Positions 14,989 to 22,818 of a stretch of DNA of 45,484 nt are shown piece after piece. The notes under the pieces were generated by a model, which did no database searches, was not told the origin of the DNA, and saw only the letters and a program-made list of their open reading frames with translations. The DNA is from CAYRUZ01 sp964427895. GTDB taxonomy: Bacteria > Patescibacteriota > Gracilibacteria > Peribacterales > Peribacteraceae. Made by a program: the position numbers and the translations under genes. Numbering within the stretch: the stretch's first letter is position 1; each line of letters starts with the position of its first letter. Location: assembly GCA_964427895.1 (NCBI GenBank), contig CAYRUZ010000008.1, positions 1 through 45,484 of the forward strand, read 5' to 3'.

Positions 14989-17112
14989 GTGCAGTGCACC
15001 GTCCTCGTGGCCTCGAAGGCTCCCGGCATCGGCAACGGTTTGACCTACGATTGCGGAGCATTGGAACTGGCCCCGGGAATGCTTGTGCGGGTTCCCCTGC
15101 GTAAAGGCAGCGCAGAAGGCATCGTGCTTGGCATACAGGACGAAACGAAGCGCGACGACTACGAGATCCGCCTGGTCACCGAAGTGATCAGCCGCGAGCC
15201 GCTGTTGAGCATGGCCCAACTGCGAACCCTGAAGTGGATGGCGACGTATTACTACTGCTCGCTGCGCCAGGCGATGCGGGCTTTCCTTCCGCCCGCTCCG
15301 TGGAAGGCACTCGCGCCCGCTGGAACGGAGGGCGTAACTCTCCTTCGCGAAGACATCGACGTACGCGGCGAAAAACAACGTCTGGTCGTGGAATATCTCC
15401 ACGGAAAGGAATGGGTACCGCTCATCGCCTTGCGGCAGGAGACGGGAGCTCCTTTGGCGACCATCCGCGCTCTCGACGAACGCGGCATACTGGCCATCAG
15501 CGAGCGGCTGCCGGAGCAGCGGCCGGCGACGACGTACGTAATAGAGCACGAACCGTCTCTCAGCCAAGAACAGGCGCTGGCCGCGCGGGACATGGAGAAC
15601 GAGAGCAAACCATCGCTGCTCTTCGGTGTGACGGGAAGCGGAAAGACGGAAGTGTACGCGCACTTGATCGCAAAAGCGGCACGCGCGGGAAAGCAGAGCA
15701 TCCTCCTCGTCCCGGAAATTCTGCTGACCGAGCATCACGTCGACCGCTTCCACGAACTGCTTCCGGGGCACGTCGAGGTTTTGCACAGCAGGCTGACACC
15801 CGCGCAGAGACGGCGCGCATGGCAGCGCATACGCGATGGAAGCGTCGCTCTCGTGATCGGATCGCGCTCGGGGCTGTTCGCACCCATGCAGAAACTGGGC
15901 CTGGTGATTCTCGACGAAGAACACGAGTGGACGTACAAGAACGAGCAAACCCCCCGCTATCACGCACGCGAGACGGCCCAAGCCTTGTGCACGGCATCAG
16001 GCGCCAAGTTGGTCCTCGGATCCGCCACACCGTCACTTGAGGCATGGTCGCGCGTCAAAGCAGGCCAGTACCACATCGCACGGCTCCCGCAGCGCTACGG
16101 CGGCTTTGCCCTGCCGACGGTGCGCGTCGTCGATCTCGCCACGGCATCCTTCGGGACGCTGTACCCGTTTTCGACTCCCCTTCTGGAGGCCATCAAACTG
16201 CGCCTCGACCGCGGCGAACAGAGCATCCTTTTCCTCAACCGCAGAGGCGTCGCCACTGCCCTGCTCTGCCTCAACTGCCGGGAACGCGTGATTTCACAGG
16301 AAACCGCGCTGCCTCTCACGTTGCATCGACGCAGCGACGGACGCCCGTTTTTGATGGATCACGTGTCAGGCGACGTGCGTGAGGTTCCCGCCACGTGCCC
16401 GAAGTGCGGATCGGCCAACCTCAAAGCCGTGGGAGCCGGTACGCAGAAAATCGAAGACATCGTCTCCTCGGTCTTTCCGTCGGCCCGCGTGCTGCGAGCG
16501 GACCGGGACACGCTGGCGCACCCCAACGACATCCGCGCGATGCTCGACGCCATGCGCACCCGCAAAGCCGATATCCTCCTCGGCACACAGTCGGTAGTGA
16601 AAGGCCTCGACCTCCCGGGCGTCACGCTCTCCGCGGTGCTTCTCGCCGACGTCGGACTGTCGTTGCCGTCCTTCCGGGCGGGCGAACGCGTTTTCCAGCT
16701 GCTCACCCAACTCACGGGTCGCAGCGGCCGCGCTCAGGCGGGAGAAGTGATCATTCAGACATTCCGCCCATCGGCCCAAGAAGTGCATTTGGCCGCTCTC
16801 CACCAAACGGAACAGTACGTGGAAACCGAATTGATCCTGCGCTCGGCGCACCGCTATCCGCCGTTCACGCAGATGATCCGCCTGCTCTTCTCGGGAGTGA
16901 CAGCGCGAACGGATGCGGAAAAAGCGTATGCCGCCATCGGCAAAACGATCGCGGCGCAGAAGCTTGATGCCCTCGTGACGGTCGCGCCGACGCTGTACGG
17001 CGGCGGCAAGGTCTGGCACGTTTTGGTGCGCGGACCGCATCCCCGGGCGGCCATCGCGCAGCTGGATCTGTCGCAGGTCACCATCGATGTCGATCCCATC
17101 GATTGTCTGTAG
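14989..17112 (+). CDS. priA: Primosomal protein N' (PriA helicase) with a reduced zinc module
   Basis: This protein of about 707 residues is the replication-restart helicase PriA. It shows the N-terminal DNA-binding domain, Walker A FGVTGSGKTEVY, Walker B VILDEEHEWTYKNEQTPRYHARE, the FLNRRGVA segment and the C-terminal domain ending in DVDPIDCL. PriA usually has eight cysteines in four CxxC pairs that bind two zinc ions. Here only the first pair (CLNC) and the last pair (CPKC) are present; the second and third are replaced by SQET and by a segment reading LMDHVSG. The long insert between them keeps LTLH, so alignment is safe. One zinc at most should be bound, as discussed in the findings. The start is the GTG at 14989, 6 nt after a CATAAT -10. 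Confidence 0.93.
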   Translation: MQCTVLVASKAPGIGNGLTYDCGALELAPGMLVRVPLRKGSAEGIVLGIQDETKRDDYEIRLVTEVISREPLLSMAQLRTLKWMATYYYCSLRQAMRAFLPPAPWKALAPAGTEGVTLLREDIDVRGEKQRLVVEYLHGKEWVPLIALRQETGAPLATIRALDERGILAISERLPEQRPATTYVIEHEPSLSQEQALAARDMENESKPSLLFGVTGSGKTEVYAHLIAKAARAGKQSILLVPEILLTEHHVDRFHELLPGHVEVLHSRLTPAQRRRAWQRIRDGSVALVIGSRSGLFAPMQKLGLVILDEEHEWTYKNEQTPRYHARETAQALCTASGAKLVLGSATPSLEAWSRVKAGQYHIARLPQRYGGFALPTVRVVDLATASFGTLYPFSTPLLEAIKLRLDRGEQSILFLNRRGVATALLCLNCRERVISQETALPLTLHRRSDGRPFLMDHVSGDVREVPATCPKCGSANLKAVGAGTQKIEDIVSSVFPSARVLRADRDTLAHPNDIRAMLDAMRTRKADILLGTQSVVKGLDLPGVTLSAVLLADVGLSLPSFRAGERVFQLLTQLTGRSGRAQAGEVIIQTFRPSAQEVHLAALHQTEQYVETELILRSAHRYPPFTQMIRLLFSGVTARTDAEKAYAAIGKTIAAQKLDALVTVAPTLYGGGKVWHVLVRGPHPRAAIAQLDLSQVTIDVDPIDCL

Positions 17113-17127
17113 GGGCAGCGATTTTTC

Positions 17128-17156
17128 TTGACACCGCGTCTGCATCTGCAAATATG
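17128..17156 (+). promoter_or_regulatory. Promoter with perfect TTGACA -35
   Basis: TTGACA (17128-17133) is followed after 17 bp by AATATG, or after 19 bp by TATGCG. The transcript would start about 20-25 nt upstream of the ATG at 17187; the leader is pyrimidine-rich with no Shine-Dalgarno. Confidence 0.5.
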
Positions 17157-17186
17157 CGGGCTCATTTTTTCTTTTTCCCTTCGACT

Positions 17187-17675
17187 ATGGACCAGCTCGG
17201 AAAACGTAGCCCCGATGACCCTGGACCCTCTCAAATAGAGGCCGGTACCGTCACACCCGAAACACAAACAGTCCAACCCCTGATCGGCATGGCAGCCAAC
17301 ATCTACCGTGATTTGCGTGATGTCGTGAATCGCTTTCCCGAAGGCGCCGCTCCTCAGTACATCAACGCCAACAATCCCGATACCAAGCGCGGTTTCACGG
17401 CGGATTTCCCATCACCCGCGGAAGTACGCGTACGGCAGACACGTCCGGAAAGCGGCTGGTCCGTCATTGCGAACGGCACCCTCGACGTGCATTTCGAGGG
17501 CCCCGTCGTCGTGCACATCAATGACCTGATGGAAGCAACGCGCGGCAACGTCACCGACCAGCTTGCGGCTCTCGGCATCACGCGCGAAGGCGCGCTGCAG
17601 ATGCTCGCCGAAATCTACGACGGCGCGATGACCGTGAACTCGAAGGCCCGCAATCCGAAGTACCAGAACGCTTAA
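17187..17675 (+). CDS. Hypothetical soluble protein
   Basis: This 162-residue protein has no signal peptide or membrane segment. The first 35 residues are polar and Pro/Thr-rich, probably disordered. The rest is a mixed alpha/beta region with a strand-rich middle (WSVIANGTLDVHFEGPVVVHI) and a C-terminal helix. I do not recognise it. The start at 17187 is chosen because a TTGACA promoter and a pyrimidine-rich leader precede it. Its stop codon overlaps the stop of the convergent methyltransferase gene (shared TTAA, 17672-17675). Confidence 0.7.
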   Translation: MDQLGKRSPDDPGPSQIEAGTVTPETQTVQPLIGMAANIYRDLRDVVNRFPEGAAPQYINANNPDTKRGFTADFPSPAEVRVRQTRPESGWSVIANGTLDVHFEGPVVVHINDLMEATRGNVTDQLAALGITREGALQMLAEIYDGAMTVNSKARNPKYQNA

Positions 17676-18127
17676 GCGGTCCGCAGTTGGTGCAGTGCGA
17701 TGCCGGCTGCGACGGCCACATTAAGCGATTCTTTCGTGCCGAGCATCGGGATCATCACCGTCGCATCGGACAAAGCCAGCAGCTCCGCCGGCACGCCCGT
17801 CAGTTCGTGTCCGACGAGCAAGCAGACCTTCTCGGAAGGCTGATACGTGCGCACGTCGACGGCATCGGGGGTCAGCTCGAGCGAGACGATGGACCATCCG
17901 TCATTCTTCAGTTCCGTCACCACAGGAACGGGATCGGCATGCTGTTCCCACGCGACGTACTCTTCCGCGCCGATCGCGGTCTTCGTGATTTCCTTTCTCG
18001 GCGGCACGCCGGTGTATCCGGTGAGGTAGATTTTCTCGACCGCCATGGCGTCGCAGGTGCGGAAGAACGATCCCACGTTCCACAGCGAGCGGACGTTGTA
18101 CGCCAACAGTCTGAGCTGACGCGGCAT
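17672..18127 (-). CDS. SpoU/TrmH-family RNA 2'-O-methyltransferase
   Basis: This 151-residue protein has all three SPOUT motifs: motif 1 N-x-GSFFRTCDA (about 17-27), motif 2 LLVGHELTGVP and motif 3 IPMLGTKESLNVAVAAGIA, which forms the trefoil knot binding S-adenosylmethionine. It lacks the N-terminal substrate-binding extension of RlmB, so it is the short TrmH/TrmL-like form; the target nucleoside cannot be named. It starts one base after the frr stop (TGA-C-ATG), the last gene of the pyrH-frr cluster. Confidence 0.9.
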   Translation of the reverse strand: MPRQLRLLAYNVRSLWNVGSFFRTCDAMAVEKIYLTGYTGVPPRKEITKTAIGAEEYVAWEQHADPVPVVTELKNDGWSIVSLELTPDAVDVRTYQPSEKVCLLVGHELTGVPAELLALSDATVMIPMLGTKESLNVAVAAGIALHQLRTA

Positions 18128-18128
18128 G

Positions 18129-18671
18129 TCAGATCTTCATCATTTCTTCCTCCTTCTTCTTGCGGCTGTCGTCGATCTTTACGTTGTACGCATCGACCTG
18201 CTTCTGCAGCTCGCCCTGAAGCGTCTTCTTGATGTCCTCATCCTTCTCCAGCTTGATGGCGTCGAGCGCGCTCTGGCGATGTTTGCGCAAACCGATCCGT
18301 GCTTCTTCTGCCAGGTTGTGCACGGTCTTGGTCATCTGCAAGCGGCGCTCCTCGGTAAGGGGCGGCAGGGTGATGCGCAGGATGTGGCCGTCATTGACGG
18401 GCGATGCGCCGATATCGGCCTGCGACACTGCCTTCTCGATCGCCTGGAGAATGCTGGGGTCCCACGGCTGGATAACGATGGTCCGGCCCTCCTGCACGCT
18501 CACGCCCGCAACGGCCTTCAGCGGCTGGTGCTGGCCGTACGCTTCGACAGAAATGAGTTCGAAGACGGCGGGATTCGCCCTGCCCGTCTGCAGCTTGGAG
18601 AATTCGACATGGAGAAACTGCAGGACTTTATCCGCTTCCTGCTGGAAAGACGCAATGTGTTGGTCGGCCAT
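18129..18671 (-). CDS. frr: Ribosome recycling factor
   Basis: This 180-residue protein, with EFG, splits post-termination ribosomes. The family pattern is complete: N-terminal helix, then TGRANPAVFELISVEAYGQ, the strand-rich domain with INxG-like SPVNDGHILRITLPPLTEERR, and the long C-terminal helices ending in acidic/basic repeats. The start at 18671 is chosen over 18749, which would run through the pyrH end. A TACAAT hexamer 8 nt upstream of the ATG suggests a promoter of its own besides read-through from pyrH, 40 bp upstream. Confidence 0.95.
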   Translation of the reverse strand: MADQHIASFQQEADKVLQFLHVEFSKLQTGRANPAVFELISVEAYGQHQPLKAVAGVSVQEGRTIVIQPWDPSILQAIEKAVSQADIGASPVNDGHILRITLPPLTEERRLQMTKTVHNLAEEARIGLRKHRQSALDAIKLEKDEDIKKTLQGELQKQVDAYNVKIDDSRKKKEEEMMKI

Positions 18672-18711
18672 AGACCCGCATTGTACAAAACGCTCTGGCC
18701 GAAAACAACGC

Positions 18712-19422
18712 TCAGCCGTGCACCAGGGTGCCGACCTTCTCACCCCCAACGGCCCTCTGAAGCGCCGACGGATCGGAGAAATTGAAGACCCGAATCGGCA
18801 ACTTGTGCTCGCGGCACAGGCTGAATGCCGACTGGTCCATCACTTCCAGCTTCTGTTCGATCGCCTGATCGTACGTGAGCGAGGAGTAGAGCTTGGCGTC
18901 CTTGTGGGTGCGCGGATCCTTGTCGAAGACGCCGTCGACGTTGGTGGCTTTGAGCAAAATTTCGCAATTCAGTTCCAGGCCGCGCAACGCCGCCGCGGAG
19001 TCGGTCGTGAAGAACGGATTGCCGGTTCCTCCGGCGCAGATGACGATGCGCCCCTTTTCCAAATGACGCACGGCGCGCAGGCGCAGGTACGGCTCGGCGA
19101 GCTGCGGCACGTCGATGGCAGAGAGCACGCGCGTGGTGGAACCGAACGATTCAAGCGCCGCCTGCAGGGCCACGCTGTTCATGATCGTCGCGAGCATGCC
19201 CATGGCGTCGCTCGCCGTGCGCTCGATGCCCGTGCCCTTCGTATCGCGGTACCGCCAGATATTGCCGCCTCCGACGACGATGGCGATCTGCACGCCGGTC
19301 TTGCCGATTTCGTGGATGGCTTCCGCCACCGCATGAAGCGTGGGTTGGTGCAAACCGCTGCCGGAGCCGCCTTTGGACAGGGCTTCGCCGGAGAGCTTGA
19401 GCATGATGCGCTTGTAGGCCAT
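18712..19422 (-). CDS. pyrH: UMP kinase
   Basis: This 236-residue bacterial-type (hexameric) UMP kinase converts UMP to UDP with ATP. It has LKLSGEAL near the N-terminus, the VVGGGNIWR phosphate loop, GTGIERTASDAMGMLATIMNS, CAGGTGNPFFTTDSAAALR and the KATNVDGVFDKDP segment. Length and motifs are standard. The ATG at 19422 lies one base after the TAA of the upstream membrane-protein gene (TAA-C-ATG). The order pyrH-frr is conserved in most bacteria. Confidence 0.96.
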   Translation of the reverse strand: MAYKRIMLKLSGEALSKGGSGSGLHQPTLHAVAEAIHEIGKTGVQIAIVVGGGNIWRYRDTKGTGIERTASDAMGMLATIMNSVALQAALESFGSTTRVLSAIDVPQLAEPYLRLRAVRHLEKGRIVICAGGTGNPFFTTDSAAALRGLELNCEILLKATNVDGVFDKDPRTHKDAKLYSSLTYDQAIEQKLEVMDQSAFSLCREHKLPIRVFNFSDPSALQRAVGGEKVGTLVHG

Positions 19423-19423
19423 G

Positions 19424-20044
19424 TTACGCGGTGGGAGGAGTCGGGGGCGTGGGAAGAGTGACCGGCGTTTGCGGCACTTCGACCGGCGGAGCTGCCGGAG
19501 CGGGCGATGCAGGCACGACGGGCTGAGCCGGTTGCGGCTGCGGGGTCACCGGCGATGGTGCCACCGGTTTGGCCTCATGTCGCTTGTCGTCGCGTTGCAA
19601 AGTCTTCGTAAACCCATGCCAGGCAACGACCATGGAATCGACGATCCCCCGCCAATCGCTGCGAATCCCCTCTTTGTCCCGGCGGGAAATGGCCCCGATA
19701 AGCGGCAAGAGTTTCCATTCGCCCTGAGCTGCGCCGATGAAACCGAATGCGCATCCCGCCAGCACGAGCAGCTCGATGAACTTGCCGATGCCGAAAGGAA
19801 TGAACCACGCCACAATGCTGATGGCGAACAGCACCATGCCCTGCTTGCTGTGGAAGGCGACGAATTTGGAGTGTCTTTTCGAGAAGAAGACGAGAACCGA
19901 AAGAATCCACACGTATCCGAGAGCGGCGATATCCTTATTCTCCTTCACGTCGTCCTCGTCGCTCATGGGAGCGGGAGGCGGCTCAACCAAGGGGGGCGGC
20001 TCCGGAATAAGCGTTTCTGGCGGTGTCTGCTCCTGGGCGTCCAT
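19424..20044 (-). CDS. Tic20/DUF4870-like small membrane protein with Pro-rich tails
   Basis: This 206-residue protein has an acidic, Pro/Glu-rich N-terminal tail, three or four membrane segments between about residues 38 and 110, and a Pro/Ala/Val-rich C-terminal tail. The core (AALGYVWILSVLVFF ... FHSKQGMVLF) matches the DUF4870/Tic20-like pattern of small membrane proteins with no firm role in bacteria. The ATG at 20044 (not 20113) follows a TATACT -10 by 7 nt. It is the promoter-proximal gene of the cluster with pyrH, frr and trmH. Confidence 0.75.
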   Translation of the reverse strand: MDAQEQTPPETLIPEPPPLVEPPPAPMSDEDDVKENKDIAALGYVWILSVLVFFSKRHSKFVAFHSKQGMVLFAISIVAWFIPFGIGKFIELLVLAGCAFGFIGAAQGEWKLLPLIGAISRRDKEGIRSDWRGIVDSMVVAWHGFTKTLQRDDKRHEAKPVAPSPVTPQPQPAQPVVPASPAPAAPPVEVPQTPVTLPTPPTPPTA

Positions 20045-20124
20045 CCCATCCAGTATACCAGAAACAGCGAAGGAATGGTATAATGATGCCGTTTTTCCGC
20101 CGTTTCTTCGCACATACCCATACT

Positions 20125-20167
20125 GCCCCGGTAGCTCAGTAGACCGCGTCGACGCTTGCGAGACGCG
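20125..20167 (+). pseudogene. 5' half of a tRNA gene (partial duplicate of tRNA-Arg)
   Basis: The first 16 bases are identical to the 5' end of the intact tRNA-Arg at 20222 (acceptor strand plus the start of the D-arm). After AGTAGAC the sequence turns into a CGCGTC/GACGCG hairpin (20145-20167), and there is no T-arm and no matching acceptor 3' strand before 20222. It cannot fold into a full tRNA on its own. Confidence 0.65.
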
Positions 20168-20221
20168 TAAAAGAAGAACCTGCTCGGCTGCCCAGAATTG
20201 ATCTTTTCCGTCCTCTCGCCA

Positions 20222-20297
20222 GCCCCGGTAGCTCAGTGGATAGAGCAGCAGCCTTCTAAGCTGTTGGTCGCAGGTTCGATTCCTGCCCGGGGTACCA
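20222..20297 (+). tRNA. tRNA-Arg (UCU anticodon)
   Basis: Complete cloverleaf: acceptor GCCCCGG/CCGGGGT (one G-U pair), D-arm AGCTCAGTGGATAGAGC, anticodon arm GCAGC-CTTCTAA-GCTGT with anticodon TCT, T-arm GCAGG-TTCGATT-CCTGC, discriminator A and encoded CCA. Five T follow at once and may end transcription. The convergent lipoprotein gene ends 5 bases further on. Confidence 0.95.
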
Positions 20298-20302
20298 GTT
20301 TT

Positions 20303-21292
20303 TCATTTCCCAACAGCAGCCACACACGCATGCTCCTGACAGAATCCGACGCGGTCCATGGAGACGTAGTACGGACTGTTATCGACCGAATCGTTGTAGA
20401 TGCTGAAAAAGTGCTGCTCGTAGATGTACGCGCCGTTCTCATGGCGCTCGAAGGAGTGCACGAGCGTCGGAGCGTCCGAGAAATAGATGGGCGGATAGAG
20501 CGTGGAACCCGTCTGTGTGTGGAACGCATTTACGAAGGTACCGTCGCTTTTTTGCAGGACCACGCCGTACCGCCTGTTCACGGGATCGACGTACGGCGTC
20601 AACGTGCGACGCTGCATGGTGCATCCCTGGCCCGCGATGAGCTTGGTCTTGGGCACGCCCGTATCGGACGCAAGGTAGGACAGCGCCGAATTCATGCGCT
20701 GGCTTAGCTTCACGCGTGCATCGTTGTTATCGAGCGTATCGCAACTCTTGGGATACAAATCGGGCTTGATGGGCACCTGAGCCTGCAAGGACTGCTCGCT
20801 GCTGCGCACGAGCGTGGCGGTCCCCTGCTGCACATCGATGGCGTAGATCGCGTCGAGCGCCACGCCGTCATCACCGAACACGTCGCGAATGTACGCGAAA
20901 CCCTGCGCGTAGCCAAGGAATGCCGGCTGATGCAGCGGCTTGCCGGTGCGGTATTCGCGCATCACCGTGCCGGACGGGTCGAGGTGCAAGATCCACTGCG
21001 GCGCATGCGGATCGTTGACGCCGCCGACGACCATGAGTGAACCGTCGGGCAGACGGTACTCGTCGCTGCGGATGTCCGAGCCGCGGTAGGCCACGCCGCC
21101 GAGAAGTTCATTCACGTACGCCTCCGCCTGCGCCCACTGCCCCGCATCAAGTTGCGTCTTGGCCGACTCGTCCGCAGCGAAAGAAACGCCGCTCCAGACG
21201 TTCTGCTTCTCGGGCATCGAACCTGTGGGGACATGGGAACCGGCCGCGCATGCGGTGAGACAGAAACACGCCAACAACACGCGGCATCTCAT
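20303..21292 (-). CDS. Hypothetical lipoprotein
   Basis: This 329-residue protein has a lipoprotein signal with the lipobox LTAC (Cys15). The mature part is soluble and beta-rich, with repeated segments such as LPDGSLMVVGGVND and YVDPVNRRYGVVL that would fit a beta-propeller-like fold; I cannot assign a family. Four cysteines near positions 185, 225 and the C-terminus may pair. It follows the ABC-F gene by 19 bases, so it is probably co-transcribed. It should sit on the outer face of the cytoplasmic membrane. Confidence 0.75.
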   Translation of the reverse strand: MRCRVLLACFCLTACAAGSHVPTGSMPEKQNVWSGVSFAADESAKTQLDAGQWAQAEAYVNELLGGVAYRGSDIRSDEYRLPDGSLMVVGGVNDPHAPQWILHLDPSGTVMREYRTGKPLHQPAFLGYAQGFAYIRDVFGDDGVALDAIYAIDVQQGTATLVRSSEQSLQAQVPIKPDLYPKSCDTLDNNDARVKLSQRMNSALSYLASDTGVPKTKLIAGQGCTMQRRTLTPYVDPVNRRYGVVLQKSDGTFVNAFHTQTGSTLYPPIYFSDAPTLVHSFERHENGAYIYEQHFFSIYNDSVDNSPYYVSMDRVGFCQEHACVAAVGK

Positions 21293-21311
21293 CGTAAAAA
21301 GAGGATAGAGG

Positions 21312-22763
21312 TCAGACGGCTCCCAAATCCAGCTCTTCGTTTATCTCCAGCTGCCGGACGAACTCGTCGTCGTGGCTGACGATGATCATGCCGCCTTCGT
21401 AATCGTTGAGTGCTTGGGCGATCACCGGGATATGGCGGAAATTGATGTGGTTCGTCGGCTCGTCGAGGATGAGGAGCGACGGTCGCTGGAGCATGAAACG
21501 CGCGAAACAGAGCAGGCCTTTTTGCCCTTCGGACAGCGATCCGATCTTCGTCTTCACCTTGTCGCCCGGAAGCAGAAAGCGTGCGGCCGTGGCGTACACC
21601 TCCTGGTGGTTGGGAGCCTCCATCATCTCGTAGAGCATGTCGTACACGGTCTTCTCCATCGGCAGGCCCGAGAAATCCTGGCGGTAGTATCCGACAATGA
21701 CGTCCGGGGCAATGATCGCCCCCTTTTCCTTGCCCATCGCCAACGCTTCGAGGAGCGACGTTTTGCCCACACCGTTGGGCCCCGTGATGCGCACGCGATG
21801 GCGGCGACGGACGGACAGCGCGACGTTGCGGCGCACCGGCTTGTGGTCGCGCATCACCGTCACCGACGTAATGTCGACAAGCGGCTTCGGATACGGCATC
21901 GCTTCGATGAGGAACGGCGGAATGGCTTTGTCCTCTCGACGCACGTCCACCATGTTCTCCTCCGCATCGGCGACGGCGTCGCGCATCTTGCTGGCGAGCT
22001 TGCGCATCTTTCCTCCCTTGTGCGAGAAGAAGTTGATCTTCTCTTTCTGATCGATGATGTCCTTCTCCATGCGGGCGTTCTGTCGCTGCTCGCGCTCGAT
22101 TTGCTCCTTGATGCGCTCCACGACGTCGTAGTAATCCCCCACGTGTTGCTCAACCTTGTGCGTGAACGCGTCCAAGTACAACACGCCGTCGGTGAAGGAA
22201 TTGAGGAACGCCGCGTCGTGCGAAATGACGATGCAAGTTTTTTCGTAGCCGATGAGGAATGCCGTCAGATGACCGATGCCGTCGGGATCAAGATTGTTCG
22301 TCGGCTCGTCGAGCAGCAGCAAATCGGGCTCCTGGATGAGCGCGAATGCCAAGAGCAGGCGCGCCTTTTGCCCACCGGAGAACGCGCTGATCTTCTTCTT
22401 CAGATCCGTCGTGAGGTGTACGACGTCGAGTACCTTGGCGATATGACGGTCGATGTCGTGCTTCTTTTCCTTGAATGCACCCTCGAAGAATTCCTTCACG
22501 TTTTTCTGCAGATCGTCATGATGCATCACCTGCTTGGCGATGCCGATCGTCATCCCCTTTTTCATGTGGATAGTGCCCTCCTGGGGATGCAGTTCGCGCA
22601 TGATGAGCTTAAAGAGCGTGCTCTTGCCAGCGCCGTTCTGCCCCATAATCGTCAGCTTGGCATTCTCACGGACGGAGAAACTCGCCTCTGCGAGAACGGG
22701 CTTGTTGTGCTCGTAATGGAACGAGACGTCTTCAAACCGGAGAAGGACATCACCATGATTCAT
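21312..22763 (-). CDS. ABC-F family ATPase
   Basis: This 483-residue soluble protein has two ABC cassettes and no membrane domain. Cassette 1: Walker A GQNGAGKST, signature FSGGQKARL, Walker B LLLLDEPTNNLD. Cassette 2: Walker A GPNGVGKTS, signature LSEGQKGLL, Walker B LLILDEPTNHIN. A helical linker rich in Arg/Lys/Glu (around residues 220-270) joins them, as in ABC-F proteins that act on the ribosomal E site (EttA, Uup and antibiotic-protection types). It is shorter than most family members (about 520-640). Which ribosomal role it has is not decidable from sequence. Confidence 0.93.
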   Translation of the reverse strand: MNHGDVLLRFEDVSFHYEHNKPVLAEASFSVRENAKLTIMGQNGAGKSTLFKLIMRELHPQEGTIHMKKGMTIGIAKQVMHHDDLQKNVKEFFEGAFKEKKHDIDRHIAKVLDVVHLTTDLKKKISAFSGGQKARLLLAFALIQEPDLLLLDEPTNNLDPDGIGHLTAFLIGYEKTCIVISHDAAFLNSFTDGVLYLDAFTHKVEQHVGDYYDVVERIKEQIEREQRQNARMEKDIIDQKEKINFFSHKGGKMRKLASKMRDAVADAEENMVDVRREDKAIPPFLIEAMPYPKPLVDITSVTVMRDHKPVRRNVALSVRRRHRVRITGPNGVGKTSLLEALAMGKEKGAIIAPDVIVGYYRQDFSGLPMEKTVYDMLYEMMEAPNHQEVYATAARFLLPGDKVKTKIGSLSEGQKGLLCFARFMLQRPSLLILDEPTNHINFRHIPVIAQALNDYEGGMIIVSHDDEFVRQLEINEELDLGAV

Positions 22764-22818
22764 AGTTGAGCGGCATCCTAGGGGCGAATGAGTCGTCTGT
22801 GTAGTGAAAAACGACCGA

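Noticed and set aside
21372..22769. A 465-codon plus-strand frame opposite the ABC-F gene
   Set aside because: Antisense to two perfect ABC cassettes; no similarity of its own.
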